Assembly: GCF_010646885.2 (NCBI RefSeq)
Contig: NZ_CP050700.1
Coordinates: 6,082,001-6,146,000 of the forward strand
Length of the DNA: 64,000 nt
DNA from: Desulfopila sp. IMCC35008
GTDB lineage: Bacteria > Desulfobacterota > Desulfobulbia > Desulfobulbales > Desulfocapsaceae
Direction: 5' to 3'
The notes beneath the pieces were generated by a model, which ran no database searches, was not told where the DNA came from, and saw only the letters and a list, made by a program, of their open reading frames with translations. Within the stretch, counting starts at the first letter, position 1, and each line of letters opens with the position of its first letter. The position numbers were made by a program, and so were the translations under genes. Shown here piece after piece: positions 8,607-17,066 of this stretch.

Positions 8607-9311
8607 TTGAATTCATCCCTTCAACTTCCTGTATCTCCGTTCACCATTCTGATAGTGGGGACCGATGCTTCCGGAAAGGATCACGTTGCCAATGTTGTCA
8701 CAGGAATGATTGACAGTATGGGTGGAACTGTGGAAAAGCGAAAAAGATACCTGAGTGGCCGCAGGACCTCAGAGGAATCAAGCACAGAAAAACGCGTAAG
8801 TGAGCTGTTTCTGGAAAAGAGTTTCCTGACATTATACCCCTTGTTCAGCTTTCTGATGCCCTGGTGTATGAATGTTTTGCTGAAAAAGGATCTTGCCCGG
8901 TTTAATAGTCCCGGTCAGAACTGTGTTGTTATTGGGCATAACTGTCTTCGGGGCCTCGCTTTTTATTGGGGGCACCGGTATACCACAACAACGCAGATTA
9001 CAATGTCTCCGGCCCTCAAATCAACCCTGGCCCGGCTGAACTCCCTGCACGGTCTGCATACTATAGTCCTGGATGTAGACGATGGGCTGCGCAGGGAACG
9101 GATCGCAAAAAGGGAACTTCTGGGAGAGGCGGATTATTTCGACAGGTATATGGCAGAAAATGGAAAACTCTCAGAGCGCATCGAGAGTTTTTTGGTCTGG
9201 TTGACTGTCAACTATCTTGGTGCAACCCTGATTGAAAATAACAATCTTTCGGATAGGGAGTTGCGTACGGCAGTCATGGCCGGGATCGCGGGTTCCCCAA
9301 CCGCTATTTGA
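8607..9311 (+). CDS. P-loop (thymidylate-kinase-like) nucleotide kinase
   Basis: The product is a 234-residue P-loop protein starting at TTG 8607, with AGAGAGG 5 bases upstream. The Walker A loop is GTDASGKD, the pattern of thymidylate/deoxynucleoside kinases but with Asp in place of the usual Ser/Thr after the lysine. A later ILDVDD-like segment (TIVLDVDDGLRRERIAKRE) corresponds to the region preceding the lid in this fold. A hydrophobic stretch near residues 70-95 (FLTLYPLFSFLMPWCMNVLL) is unusual for a soluble kinase and may be a membrane contact. The substrate is unknown. It follows the repeat-protein gene by 31 bases and is convergent with the cytochrome operon, overlapping it by 8 bases. 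Confidence 0.65.
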   Translation: MNSSLQLPVSPFTILIVGTDASGKDHVANVVTGMIDSMGGTVEKRKRYLSGRRTSEESSTEKRVSELFLEKSFLTLYPLFSFLMPWCMNVLLKKDLARFNSPGQNCVVIGHNCLRGLAFYWGHRYTTTTQITMSPALKSTLARLNSLHGLHTIVLDVDDGLRRERIAKRELLGEADYFDRYMAENGKLSERIESFLVWLTVNYLGATLIENNNLSDRELRTAVMAGIAGSPTAI

Positions 9312-11589
9312 GTTGTTGTAACAGCTCCCTCGCCTGCTGGTGATCAGGCACCATCTCAAGGATCATTTTTGCCACACTCCTGGCTTTGTCAACCATCCTG
9401 AAATTTAAGTAAAGGTTGACGAGCGTCATGAAATACTCCTGGTTTTCCGGCTCCTGAGTCAGCGCCTGCAGCAGTGCCTGTTCTCCCTCTTCCCATTTCT
9501 GCAGCTTGAGAAGTGCCAGGGCCTGGTTATAACGGGGCCGTGTATATCCCGGCATACCGTCAGCAGCCTTGCCCAGGTATGTGCTTGCGTCCTGATAGTT
9601 TCCCATTTCGGCCAGGAGCAATCCCAGGGAATATGAAATTTCATGGAGATTGGGGTGTTCATTCACAACCTGGCGGAGAAGTTTTGCGGCCTCGGTGTTT
9701 TCTCCTTTCTGGTTCAACTGCATGGCCAGGTTCACCTTGGCCTGGTAGAACTGGCTGTCGATCCTCATAGCCTGTCTGTAATAAGAAATGGCCGAATCGG
9801 TTTTCCCCAATGCGGCTTCCAGGTTACCGAGGTTAAATCTTTGCGGGGCAAAATCGCTGTTATATTCCATTGCTGTACGGTACTCGGCAAGAACCTTTTG
9901 GAAGGTCACACGATTTTCCGGTCGCAGTTTGCCCGGTGGCACAGCGGCAAGTGCCGAGGCTGCCTCGATACGGACCCCTTTTACCTTGTCGTAGAGTTTG
10001 GGCTCGAGTAGCTGGGTCCTTGTTTCGGGAGCAAGATGGTTGAGATTGCGGATGGCTGTGTGACGGATCAGGTCGTTTTCATCTTCAAGGGCCCGGGTGA
10101 AGATCGGCTCGGTAGCTTCGTGGGGATGGCGGCTCAGCAGGGCCAGGGCTGTTGCCCGGACAATCGGAGGGTAAAGAGTGTCTTCTGCCAGCCGGATCAG
10201 CTTCTCCATGCTTTCCGGTGCTGCCGTTCTGCCAGCGGCAAGGATTTCGCCATAATGGGGCTTTCTGGCTGTGCCATACCACTTGGTGTAGTTTTCGTTG
10301 ACCCAGTCAAGTCCCTTGTCGCCATGACAGTCGGTGGTCGAACAGCTGTTTGGGACCCGCAGCGCCAGACTGAGATCCGGGCGCGGAATTCTGATGGAGT
10401 GGTCCGGCCGGTAATCAATCCCCATATAGGTGGTTCCGGGCATGTGGCATTTAACGCAAAGATGGCCATCGCTTGGTTTACCTTCATGCACCCTCTTGTG
10501 GAAGTGGTGGGTGGGGGTGTCATAACTCTCTGCCTGATGGCATTGCAGACAAAGGTCGTTTTCTTCCTTGTGTAGTTTCAGGCTGTGTACGTCGTGGCAG
10601 TCGTTGCAGCGTACATCGTGCATATACATCTTAGACTGGGTGAAGGAACCGTAGACATACACTTCTTCCAGGATCTGGCCATCAGCATAATAGAGTCCCT
10701 CCTCAAGTAAGGCCGGGACGAGTTTATCCAGCAGTTTTCCCTCATTGTGTACGTTATCCCCGAGCTGGTACCTCCTTGAGTGGCAGGGAGCGCAGATGGC
10801 TATTTGTCTGTTATTCTGGTTTGGGCCGGTGTCCACGGTCAAACCGGAGTTTGGTACGGAGGGCCGGGCCATCTCGGGCAGTTCGGCCCACCTGGCATGG
10901 GCTGAACCCGGTCCGTGACAGGCTTCACAACCAACGTCTATCTCGAACCAGCTGGTGGTGTAGGAATTATCAGCCATGTTGAATTGCTTTTGCAGCCGGG
11001 TCGAATGACATTCCGCACACATGCCGTTCCAGGTTTGTCCCCCTTTGGTCCAGTGCAGCCAGTCATTGGTGTCCCGGGTCTGATATGGAGGCAGCCTGTA
11101 CCACTTGTCGTTGCGTGCATCCCAGGCGATGTTAAGACATTGCAGCTTGCCGCCGGGGAAGGGGATCAGATACTGCTGCAGGGGGTAGACTCCGAAGGTG
11201 TGAGTAATAATAAATTCCTGCAAGTTACCTTCCGGTCCTTCTGTTTCGACATGGAATTTTCCGTCCTGCTTAAAAAAACGGCTGGTGACCGAGTTGTGCG
11301 GATCGGTGAATGTTGCGTTATCAAAATCTCCCAGTACCGTTTTTTCTGTGGCTACGTCCATGGCCAGATCGTGATGTGATTCCTGCCACTTGTCAAAGAG
11401 GGTCTTGTGGCATGAGTTGCACTTGTTGCTGCCGATAAAATCGGCTGCAGGCTGTTCTGGAATGCGGACGGTGTATCCCGGTCTTTGCAGGTAGATGAAT
11501 GGGGCGGTCAGAATAAGAAGAGCGGCTCCAAGGGCAGCAATCTGCCAACGGTTGCTGTGTTTTTCCGGTGAAGGTGGCGAGGTATCCAT
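9304..11589 (-). CDS. Eight-haem c-type cytochrome with HEAT and TPR repeats
   Basis: I start at ATG 11587-11589 (MDTSPPSPEK), one base past the Rieske stop; the longer frame would overlap the Rieske gene. The product is 761 residues: one N-terminal membrane anchor (residues 16-34), then a cytochrome domain with CxxCH at 57, 191, 221, 266, 328, 347 and 378 plus an atypical CSTTDCH (C-x4-CH) at 416. HEAT repeats occupy about 440-570 and TPR repeats about 580-760. It presumably takes electrons from the cytochrome b/Rieske pair encoded just upstream, standing in for cytochrome c1, while the repeat domains give docking surface. The haem region resembles cytochrome c554-type multihaem proteins. 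The function is inferred from the operon. Confidence 0.88.
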   Translation of the reverse strand: MDTSPPSPEKHSNRWQIAALGAALLILTAPFIYLQRPGYTVRIPEQPAADFIGSNKCNSCHKTLFDKWQESHHDLAMDVATEKTVLGDFDNATFTDPHNSVTSRFFKQDGKFHVETEGPEGNLQEFIITHTFGVYPLQQYLIPFPGGKLQCLNIAWDARNDKWYRLPPYQTRDTNDWLHWTKGGQTWNGMCAECHSTRLQKQFNMADNSYTTSWFEIDVGCEACHGPGSAHARWAELPEMARPSVPNSGLTVDTGPNQNNRQIAICAPCHSRRYQLGDNVHNEGKLLDKLVPALLEEGLYYADGQILEEVYVYGSFTQSKMYMHDVRCNDCHDVHSLKLHKEENDLCLQCHQAESYDTPTHHFHKRVHEGKPSDGHLCVKCHMPGTTYMGIDYRPDHSIRIPRPDLSLALRVPNSCSTTDCHGDKGLDWVNENYTKWYGTARKPHYGEILAAGRTAAPESMEKLIRLAEDTLYPPIVRATALALLSRHPHEATEPIFTRALEDENDLIRHTAIRNLNHLAPETRTQLLEPKLYDKVKGVRIEAASALAAVPPGKLRPENRVTFQKVLAEYRTAMEYNSDFAPQRFNLGNLEAALGKTDSAISYYRQAMRIDSQFYQAKVNLAMQLNQKGENTEAAKLLRQVVNEHPNLHEISYSLGLLLAEMGNYQDASTYLGKAADGMPGYTRPRYNQALALLKLQKWEEGEQALLQALTQEPENQEYFMTLVNLYLNFRMVDKARSVAKMILEMVPDHQQARELLQQLK

Positions 11590-11590
11590 A

Positions 11591-12106
11591 TCAGCTGTGT
11601 TGTGTCTGGGAAGCGTCGAAGCTATCCCTGCGTCTGGCCTGCGATATATCCACCCTGATGAGGCCATTTTCAATTTTCACCGGGAAGTAGTCCAGCGGAC
11701 GGATGGCAGGCGGGGTCAGCACAACACCGTGTTCGTCGAAGGTGGAACCATGACAGGGGCAAATAAACTTTTTCTGCTCTTCGTGCCATGGTACGGAACA
11801 GCCGAGATGGGTGCAGGTTCTTGAAAGGGCCAGGAAGCTTCCGTCCTCAAGGCATACGAGGTAAAACTTTCCTTCGGGTACTGCCTTTACATCTCCCGGT
11901 TTATATTGGTCAAGCATTCCTGCATTGATGATAATAGACCCCTCTTCTTTTGTTTTTCTATTCCTGCTTCGTCTGTGGAAGAGAGAGCCGACAACCCAGG
12001 ATAGCTCAAGTATTCCAATAGCAGCCACACATTTCCAGAGCCAGCTGAAAAGGAGGTGCCGCCGGGGGATTTCTGTAGTTGTGGGTGTAGGGGTATTTTC
12101 TTTCAT
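11591..12106 (-). CDS. Rieske iron-sulfur protein of a bc-type complex
   Basis: A 171-residue membrane-anchored Rieske protein with an N-terminal transmembrane segment (about residues 19-43) that also carries an RR pair before it, consistent with Tat export. The [2Fe-2S] ligands are Cys98 and His100 in CTHLGC, and Cys116 and His119 in CPCHGS. The disulfide cysteines Cys103 and Cys118 are both present, which is typical of high-potential quinol-oxidase Rieske proteins rather than dioxygenase ferredoxins. It lies between cytochrome b (18-base gap) and the multihaem cytochrome (1-base gap) in one operon. Confidence 0.95.
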   Translation of the reverse strand: MKENTPTPTTTEIPRRHLLFSWLWKCVAAIGILELSWVVGSLFHRRSRNRKTKEEGSIIINAGMLDQYKPGDVKAVPEGKFYLVCLEDGSFLALSRTCTHLGCSVPWHEEQKKFICPCHGSTFDEHGVVLTPPAIRPLDYFPVKIENGLIRVDISQARRRDSFDASQTQHS

Positions 12107-12124
12107 GCAAACATTTCCGAAAAA

Positions 12125-13378
12125 TTAGAAGGGCAGGACCATTGTCATGCCTGGGCCTCGAAACCAGATACCGGCCACGGTGAGCGTTATTGTTGAAGAT
12201 ACAACAAAGAGTACGACACCCATTGTTCCTTCGGCCCGGCTGCTCCCTCTTTTACGGGTTAGCCCATAAAAAAAGGCTACGAGCAGCGTATAAAACATGA
12301 GCGGTGCAAAACCCCTCATGAGTATTGCGGAGTCTGTTTGGGTTGCTTTGGCTGATATAAGTTCATCAAACATGAGGAGAGAAACAGTTATGAGAAAACC
12401 TGAGATAAAAGCCATGCAGGCTGTCAGTTTTCCACGGCTGCCCCCAAACCATACTCCAGCAGGCAAGATAGAATTTTTCAAAAACGGCAGGGTCATCATT
12501 CCACCAAACATCAGCAGCGGGATAACGCAGATGGCAAAGACCGGGTGCAGGTGCAGGAGAAGCTCCTGCAAACCCATAAAATACCAGGCAGCCTTGGCCG
12601 GATTAGGGCTTTGTGAGGGATTGGCCTGCTCTCCCAGAGGAGCATCAACAAGGGCTGAAAAGATGAGGACCATGGCAAGCGTGGTCAGTCCGACTGCAGC
12701 CTCTCTTTCGATAAGGTGGGGTACGGTTTTCAGGCGATTCTTCTTTGTTGTCCCATTTGGGTCGGTAATTAAGCCACCCGCTTTTCGTATCAGCCAGAAA
12801 TGATAGATGAGCAACGGGATGAAGAGAGCGGGGATGAGCCCAACGTGGATAGCAAAGAAGTTCGCCAGTGTTTCGGGGCCGACTTCAACGCCGCCGCGGA
12901 GCAGGGGTGTCAATTTTTCTCCGAAAAACGGGATATAGGAGAGCATGGAAGTGAAAATTGTAACAGCCCAATAGGCCAGTTGGTCCCAGGGCAGCAGGTA
13001 ACCTGTGAAATTGGAGAAGAGTACGAGCGCCAATAATAAAAGGCCTATAAGCCAGTTATATCTCCTTGTCTGGGTCAGGCCGCCGGTCAGGAAAACCCGT
13101 AACAGGTGCAGGCCGGTGGTGATGACCAGGAGGTTGCCGGCCCAGTAGTGAATATTGCGGATAAATCCCCCCAGCCCTCCCTGTGCATACATCTGCAGGA
13201 TAGAATGATACGCTTCACCTGTCCTGGGAGAATAGCTTATTAACTGCAGGATACCGGTGAGGAAGAGCAGCCCTGCCAGTGTCGCACAAATACCGCCAAG
13301 CCCGAAGCTGAGGGTGAAACGTGCAGTATCCGCTGGAATCGTCCTCGGATGCAGGTGAAAGATAAAGGAGGATGCCAT
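12125..13378 (-). CDS. Cytochrome b of a bc/b6f-like menaquinol oxidoreductase
   Basis: A 417-residue polytopic membrane protein combining the haem-binding (b6-like) half and the C-terminal (subunit IV-like) half. The haem ligands are His77 and His91 (13 residues between) and His178 and His193 (14 between); the 13/14 pattern is that of b6-type proteins. The Qo-site PEWY position reads AAWY (residues 263-266, in AKAAWYFMGLQELL), so the glutamate is absent. This is a departure also seen in related menaquinol-using complexes, where APWY is common. It is the first gene of the operon with Rieske and the eight-haem cytochrome. Together they would oxidise menaquinol and pass electrons to periplasmic carriers. 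Confidence 0.93.
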   Translation of the reverse strand: MASSFIFHLHPRTIPADTARFTLSFGLGGICATLAGLLFLTGILQLISYSPRTGEAYHSILQMYAQGGLGGFIRNIHYWAGNLLVITTGLHLLRVFLTGGLTQTRRYNWLIGLLLLALVLFSNFTGYLLPWDQLAYWAVTIFTSMLSYIPFFGEKLTPLLRGGVEVGPETLANFFAIHVGLIPALFIPLLIYHFWLIRKAGGLITDPNGTTKKNRLKTVPHLIEREAAVGLTTLAMVLIFSALVDAPLGEQANPSQSPNPAKAAWYFMGLQELLLHLHPVFAICVIPLLMFGGMMTLPFLKNSILPAGVWFGGSRGKLTACMAFISGFLITVSLLMFDELISAKATQTDSAILMRGFAPLMFYTLLVAFFYGLTRKRGSSRAEGTMGVVLFVVSSTITLTVAGIWFRGPGMTMVLPF

Positions 13379-13489
13379 GTTGTTTATTGAATATCGGTGG
13401 GTTAGTAGTTGTTATAGCCTACCTTACGATGGTCATTGCAGATTTGCAATGTCTGTTCATTCTTTTGGTTGGTAATTGTATTCGAAGTA

Positions 13490-14359
13490 TCATTTTATTT
13501 CGGGTTCCCTGCCCAGGTAAACGGACCAGATACCGCCGGCAATGATGAAGACAGCCCCGGCAACTGCTGTTTGTTGAGGAATCTGGTCCCAGAAAACCCA
13601 GCCCAGAAGGCCGGTAAACAGAACCCCGCAGTAGCTGACAGGTGAGATTACTGTAGCCCGGGCGAAACCATAGGCCTTGGTATAGAGCCACATCGTCAGC
13701 CATATCGATATACCGATGCCTGCCATCAGCGGCAGGGTGAAAAGTGGAACCGGTTGCCAGTTGTTGATTGCCAGTGGTAAGCCGCAGAGGGAAGAAAAAG
13801 AGAAATAGTAAAAAAGGATACGGGATGTGGGTTCGGTGAGAGCGAGGGTGCGGGTTGTGACGATGGATCCGGCCAAGGTTATACCCGAGGCCAGACCGAG
13901 CAGATGCCAGATGCTGAGCAACGATCCCTGTGGTTTAAGGACCAGGCCGATCCCGACGAAACCCATAATAACCGGTAGCCAGCGCAGAAATGGCATCCTG
14001 AATCCTTTCCAGATGAGGAACAGTACGGGAACACAGAGAGGGGCTGTATTCCTGAGCAGGCTGGCATCCACCAGGGGGATCTTGTCGAGTGCGAGGTAAT
14101 AGGTATAAAAACAGAGCCAACCAGATAATCCTCTCATTATATGAAGTTTAAAATGCTCTGTTTTGAGACAATCAAATCCCCGGCGCAGCAGGGGCGGCAG
14201 CATGATGATAACACAGAACAGGTACTGGAAAAAAACAATCTGCTCAATGGTGACATATGCTGCTGTATATTTTGTAGCTGCGGTGGCGAGGCTTACGACC
14301 ATAGCGGTGGCGAGAGCCAGGGCGGCGCCAAGGAGCAAGTGAGAAGTGGCTGGTGACAT
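13490..14359 (-). CDS. EamA/DMT-family transporter
   Basis: A 289-residue inner-membrane protein with about ten predicted membrane segments in two EamA repeats (residues about 10-140 and 155-285). Family hallmarks include the N-terminal GAALALATAMVVSLATAATKYT helix and LSGWLCFYTYYLALDKIPL at the end of the first repeat. DMT carriers move small metabolites or drugs, often outward. The substrate cannot be read from the sequence. The gene is single and divergent from the acyl-CoA synthetase gene. Confidence 0.85.
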   Translation of the reverse strand: MSPATSHLLLGAALALATAMVVSLATAATKYTAAYVTIEQIVFFQYLFCVIIMLPPLLRRGFDCLKTEHFKLHIMRGLSGWLCFYTYYLALDKIPLVDASLLRNTAPLCVPVLFLIWKGFRMPFLRWLPVIMGFVGIGLVLKPQGSLLSIWHLLGLASGITLAGSIVTTRTLALTEPTSRILFYYFSFSSLCGLPLAINNWQPVPLFTLPLMAGIGISIWLTMWLYTKAYGFARATVISPVSYCGVLFTGLLGWVFWDQIPQQTAVAGAVFIIAGGIWSVYLGREPEIK

Positions 14360-14556
14360 GGGTGAAATACTTTCCTCTAACGTGAAGTTGCCGGTTGCTT
14401 AAAAATTTTCTGCATGCTGTCATTTCCATCATCCATGGTCAACAAAAAAAATGACATTGGCTGAGGGGTGGATTGCCTTTCCCCACTTCTGATACTACAA
14501 TGACAGGAAAATACACGAAATTGATCGTTCATGAATATTGGCAGAGGTATGACTTG

Positions 14557-16968
14557 ATGGCAACCCCAATGTATCAACCAGCAATAGATTTTACCGCAAT
14601 TAGCGCCCTGTTCAGCAATGCGGAGAAGCAGGGGAGGGATTTCCTGTTTGAACATGAGACGTATGAACTGCTCAGCCGAAGCGGTGCTGAAACGCCGCCG
14701 CGGACTGTTTTCCTGGCAAAGGGGAGCCGGCCGTCGGATGAAGTGCTGATGTCGATGGAAGGGGAAAAGGTTGTGCTCAAGGTTGTCTCATCGACAATCA
14801 TCCATAAAACTGAGGTAGAAGGGGTCCGTATTGTTGAAAAACGTCCGGAGAAGATCCGTTCGGCCTGGCGGAGGATGATGTATGAGGTGGCCGATAATTA
14901 TGCAGCAGCAGTTGAAAAGGATAATTCCCATGGCGCGGACAAGTATAGGGGCATGTCCGGTGAACAGCTGCGGGAGGCTGTAGCCACAGATATTGAAGGT
15001 GTGCTGATGGTCCAGTTCATGCCTCCCGATTCGGAGGCTTTCGGTAATGAGTTGATTGTCGGTATCCGTAACACCCGGGAATTCGGCATGGTCATCAGTG
15101 CAGGGCTTGGAGGGACCGATACCGAACTCTATGCGGAGCGATTTCGCAAGGGGCAGGCAATCGTCGCCTCCTCAACAGCTGAAAGTGACGGTGAAACCTT
15201 CTTCAGGCTTTTCAAAAGTACGATCTGTTATAAAAAACTGGCAGGTCTTACCAGGGGGCAGCGTCGGATTGTCACTGATGAACAGATCGTTGAATGTTTT
15301 GGCTCGATGATCGAATTGGCCAATTATTACTCCCCTATGAACCCTGATGCGCCATGGGTTATTGAAGAACTTGAGATAAACCCCTTTGCTTTTACCGATT
15401 ACCTCATGGTCCCACTTGACGGTATGTGCCGTTTTGGCACACCGGGTTCGATAATTGGGAAAAGACCGTGGCAAAAGATAGGCAAGCTCTTGAAACCGGG
15501 TACGATCGGTATCGTCGGGGTTTCGGCAAACCGTCAGAATTTTGGCAGAATGATCCTGAACAACATCGTTGCAAACGGATATAATCCCCAAAACGTAACT
15601 ATTATTCGACCCGGAGAACAGCATATTGACGGAGTTCGCTGCATTGCGGATCTGCAGGATGCGGATCAGCGGTTTGATCTGCTGATCCTGGCAGTTGGTG
15701 CACGTCAGTTGGTTGAAATTGTTGACCGGGTTATCGATCTGGATGTAGCCGAATCCGTGATGTTAATTGCAGGCGGGATGGGCGAAACCGAGGAGAGCTC
15801 AGATCGTGCGGCAGCCTTGATGCAGAAAATACGAAAGGCGCATGAAAAAGATGGTGGCGGGCCTGTAATCCTTGGTGCCAATTGCCTTGGAGTTGTCTCC
15901 CATCCTGGCCGGTACGATACGCTTTTTATTCCTGAGGAGAAACTGCCGCGTCAGCGGGGAGAGAGAACGAGGAATGCAGCGTTTGTCAGCCAGTCAGGGG
16001 CGTTCATGATAACGCGGCTGAGCAAGCGGCCGGAGCTCGACCCCGCCTATATGATTTCTATCGGCAACCAGAATGACCTGACCCTGGGGGATGTGCTCAG
16101 TTATCTTAAGGATGATCCGGCAATAGACGTAATCGGCATCTACGCAGAGGGTTTCAAGGATTTTGATGGGCTCGCGTTTGTCGGTGCCGTGCGTCAGGCA
16201 GTGCAGAACGGAAAAGATGTGATCTTTTACAAAGCGGGTCGCACCCCGGAAGGCCAGACGGCGACGTCCGGTCATACGGCATCGCTGGCCGGTGACTACA
16301 TGGTTTGCGAGTCCTGTGTGCGTCAGGCGGGAGGGATTGTTGCCCAGACCTTCTCGCAATTCGAGGATCTGCTCATGCTCAGTCAGCGGCTTCATGTAAA
16401 GGATATCTCCGGAAACCGTCTTGCTGCTGTGAGCGGGGCAGGGTTTGAGGCGGTCGGCATGGCTGACAATATCCAGAGTGATGATTTCTATATGCGGATG
16501 GCCAACTTTAGTAGCTCCTGTAAACGCTCCATTAGTGAACTGATGACTCAAAAGCGCCTTGATTCATTGGTGGAGGTCAAGAATCCGCTGGATATTAATC
16601 CAGGTGCTGACGACGAAGTGCATGTGCGGGTGGTGGAGGAACTGGCGCTTGACCCAGGTGTGGACGCGGTGGTTGTCGGCCTCGACCCGCTCTCTCCTGC
16701 GATGCGGACGCTGGATGGTGACGAATCAGGCCGTTTTGGCTTCGACGACTCTTCAAGCATCGCCACCGCTATGCCAAAGCTTGTTGCTCGACTGGATAAA
16801 CCCGTCATCGGGGTGGTTGATGGCGGTCGACTTTATGACCCCCTTGTCGATGAATTGATGGCAGGCGGTATGGCGGTTTTTCGTTCATCCGACCGGGCAG
16901 TGCAGGCACTGGCGCTCTATATAGACGGCAGGTTGTATAGTAGGAGTTTAAGGTTGAAAACCGATTGA
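14557..16968 (+). CDS. NDP-forming acyl-CoA synthetase, domain-permuted
   Basis: I choose ATG 14557 because AGAGG lies 9 bases upstream; in-frame TTG 14473 and ATG 14500 lack a site. The 803-residue protein joins an N-terminal ATP-grasp domain (about residues 20-270, SMEGEKVVLKVVSSTIIHKTE), a CoA-binding Rossmann domain (about 300-420, GTIGIVGVSANRQNFGRM) and a succinyl-CoA-ligase-like domain. The phosphorylated histidine is likely His573 in SGHTASLAG. It would interconvert acyl-CoA + ADP + Pi with acid + CoA + ATP, giving substrate-level ATP. Domain order is ATP-grasp first, the reverse of the usual alpha-beta order. The acyl substrate is unknown; acetate is a default guess. Confidence 0.85.
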   Translation: MATPMYQPAIDFTAISALFSNAEKQGRDFLFEHETYELLSRSGAETPPRTVFLAKGSRPSDEVLMSMEGEKVVLKVVSSTIIHKTEVEGVRIVEKRPEKIRSAWRRMMYEVADNYAAAVEKDNSHGADKYRGMSGEQLREAVATDIEGVLMVQFMPPDSEAFGNELIVGIRNTREFGMVISAGLGGTDTELYAERFRKGQAIVASSTAESDGETFFRLFKSTICYKKLAGLTRGQRRIVTDEQIVECFGSMIELANYYSPMNPDAPWVIEELEINPFAFTDYLMVPLDGMCRFGTPGSIIGKRPWQKIGKLLKPGTIGIVGVSANRQNFGRMILNNIVANGYNPQNVTIIRPGEQHIDGVRCIADLQDADQRFDLLILAVGARQLVEIVDRVIDLDVAESVMLIAGGMGETEESSDRAAALMQKIRKAHEKDGGGPVILGANCLGVVSHPGRYDTLFIPEEKLPRQRGERTRNAAFVSQSGAFMITRLSKRPELDPAYMISIGNQNDLTLGDVLSYLKDDPAIDVIGIYAEGFKDFDGLAFVGAVRQAVQNGKDVIFYKAGRTPEGQTATSGHTASLAGDYMVCESCVRQAGGIVAQTFSQFEDLLMLSQRLHVKDISGNRLAAVSGAGFEAVGMADNIQSDDFYMRMANFSSSCKRSISELMTQKRLDSLVEVKNPLDINPGADDEVHVRVVEELALDPGVDAVVVGLDPLSPAMRTLDGDESGRFGFDDSSSIATAMPKLVARLDKPVIGVVDGGRLYDPLVDELMAGGMAVFRSSDRAVQALALYIDGRLYSRSLRLKTD

Positions 16969-17066
16969 TTGAGGTGCCATAAAGAAAGGGTGAGGTTCAT
17001 TCGGATGCACCTTTTCTCCGTAGGTAACCACTGACAATTTGCAAACATATTGATTGCCCTGATACT

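Noticed and set aside
15994-16551. 185-residue minus-strand open frame inside the acyl-CoA synthetase gene
   Set aside because: It runs antisense to conserved SCS-like domain sequence and has no family features.
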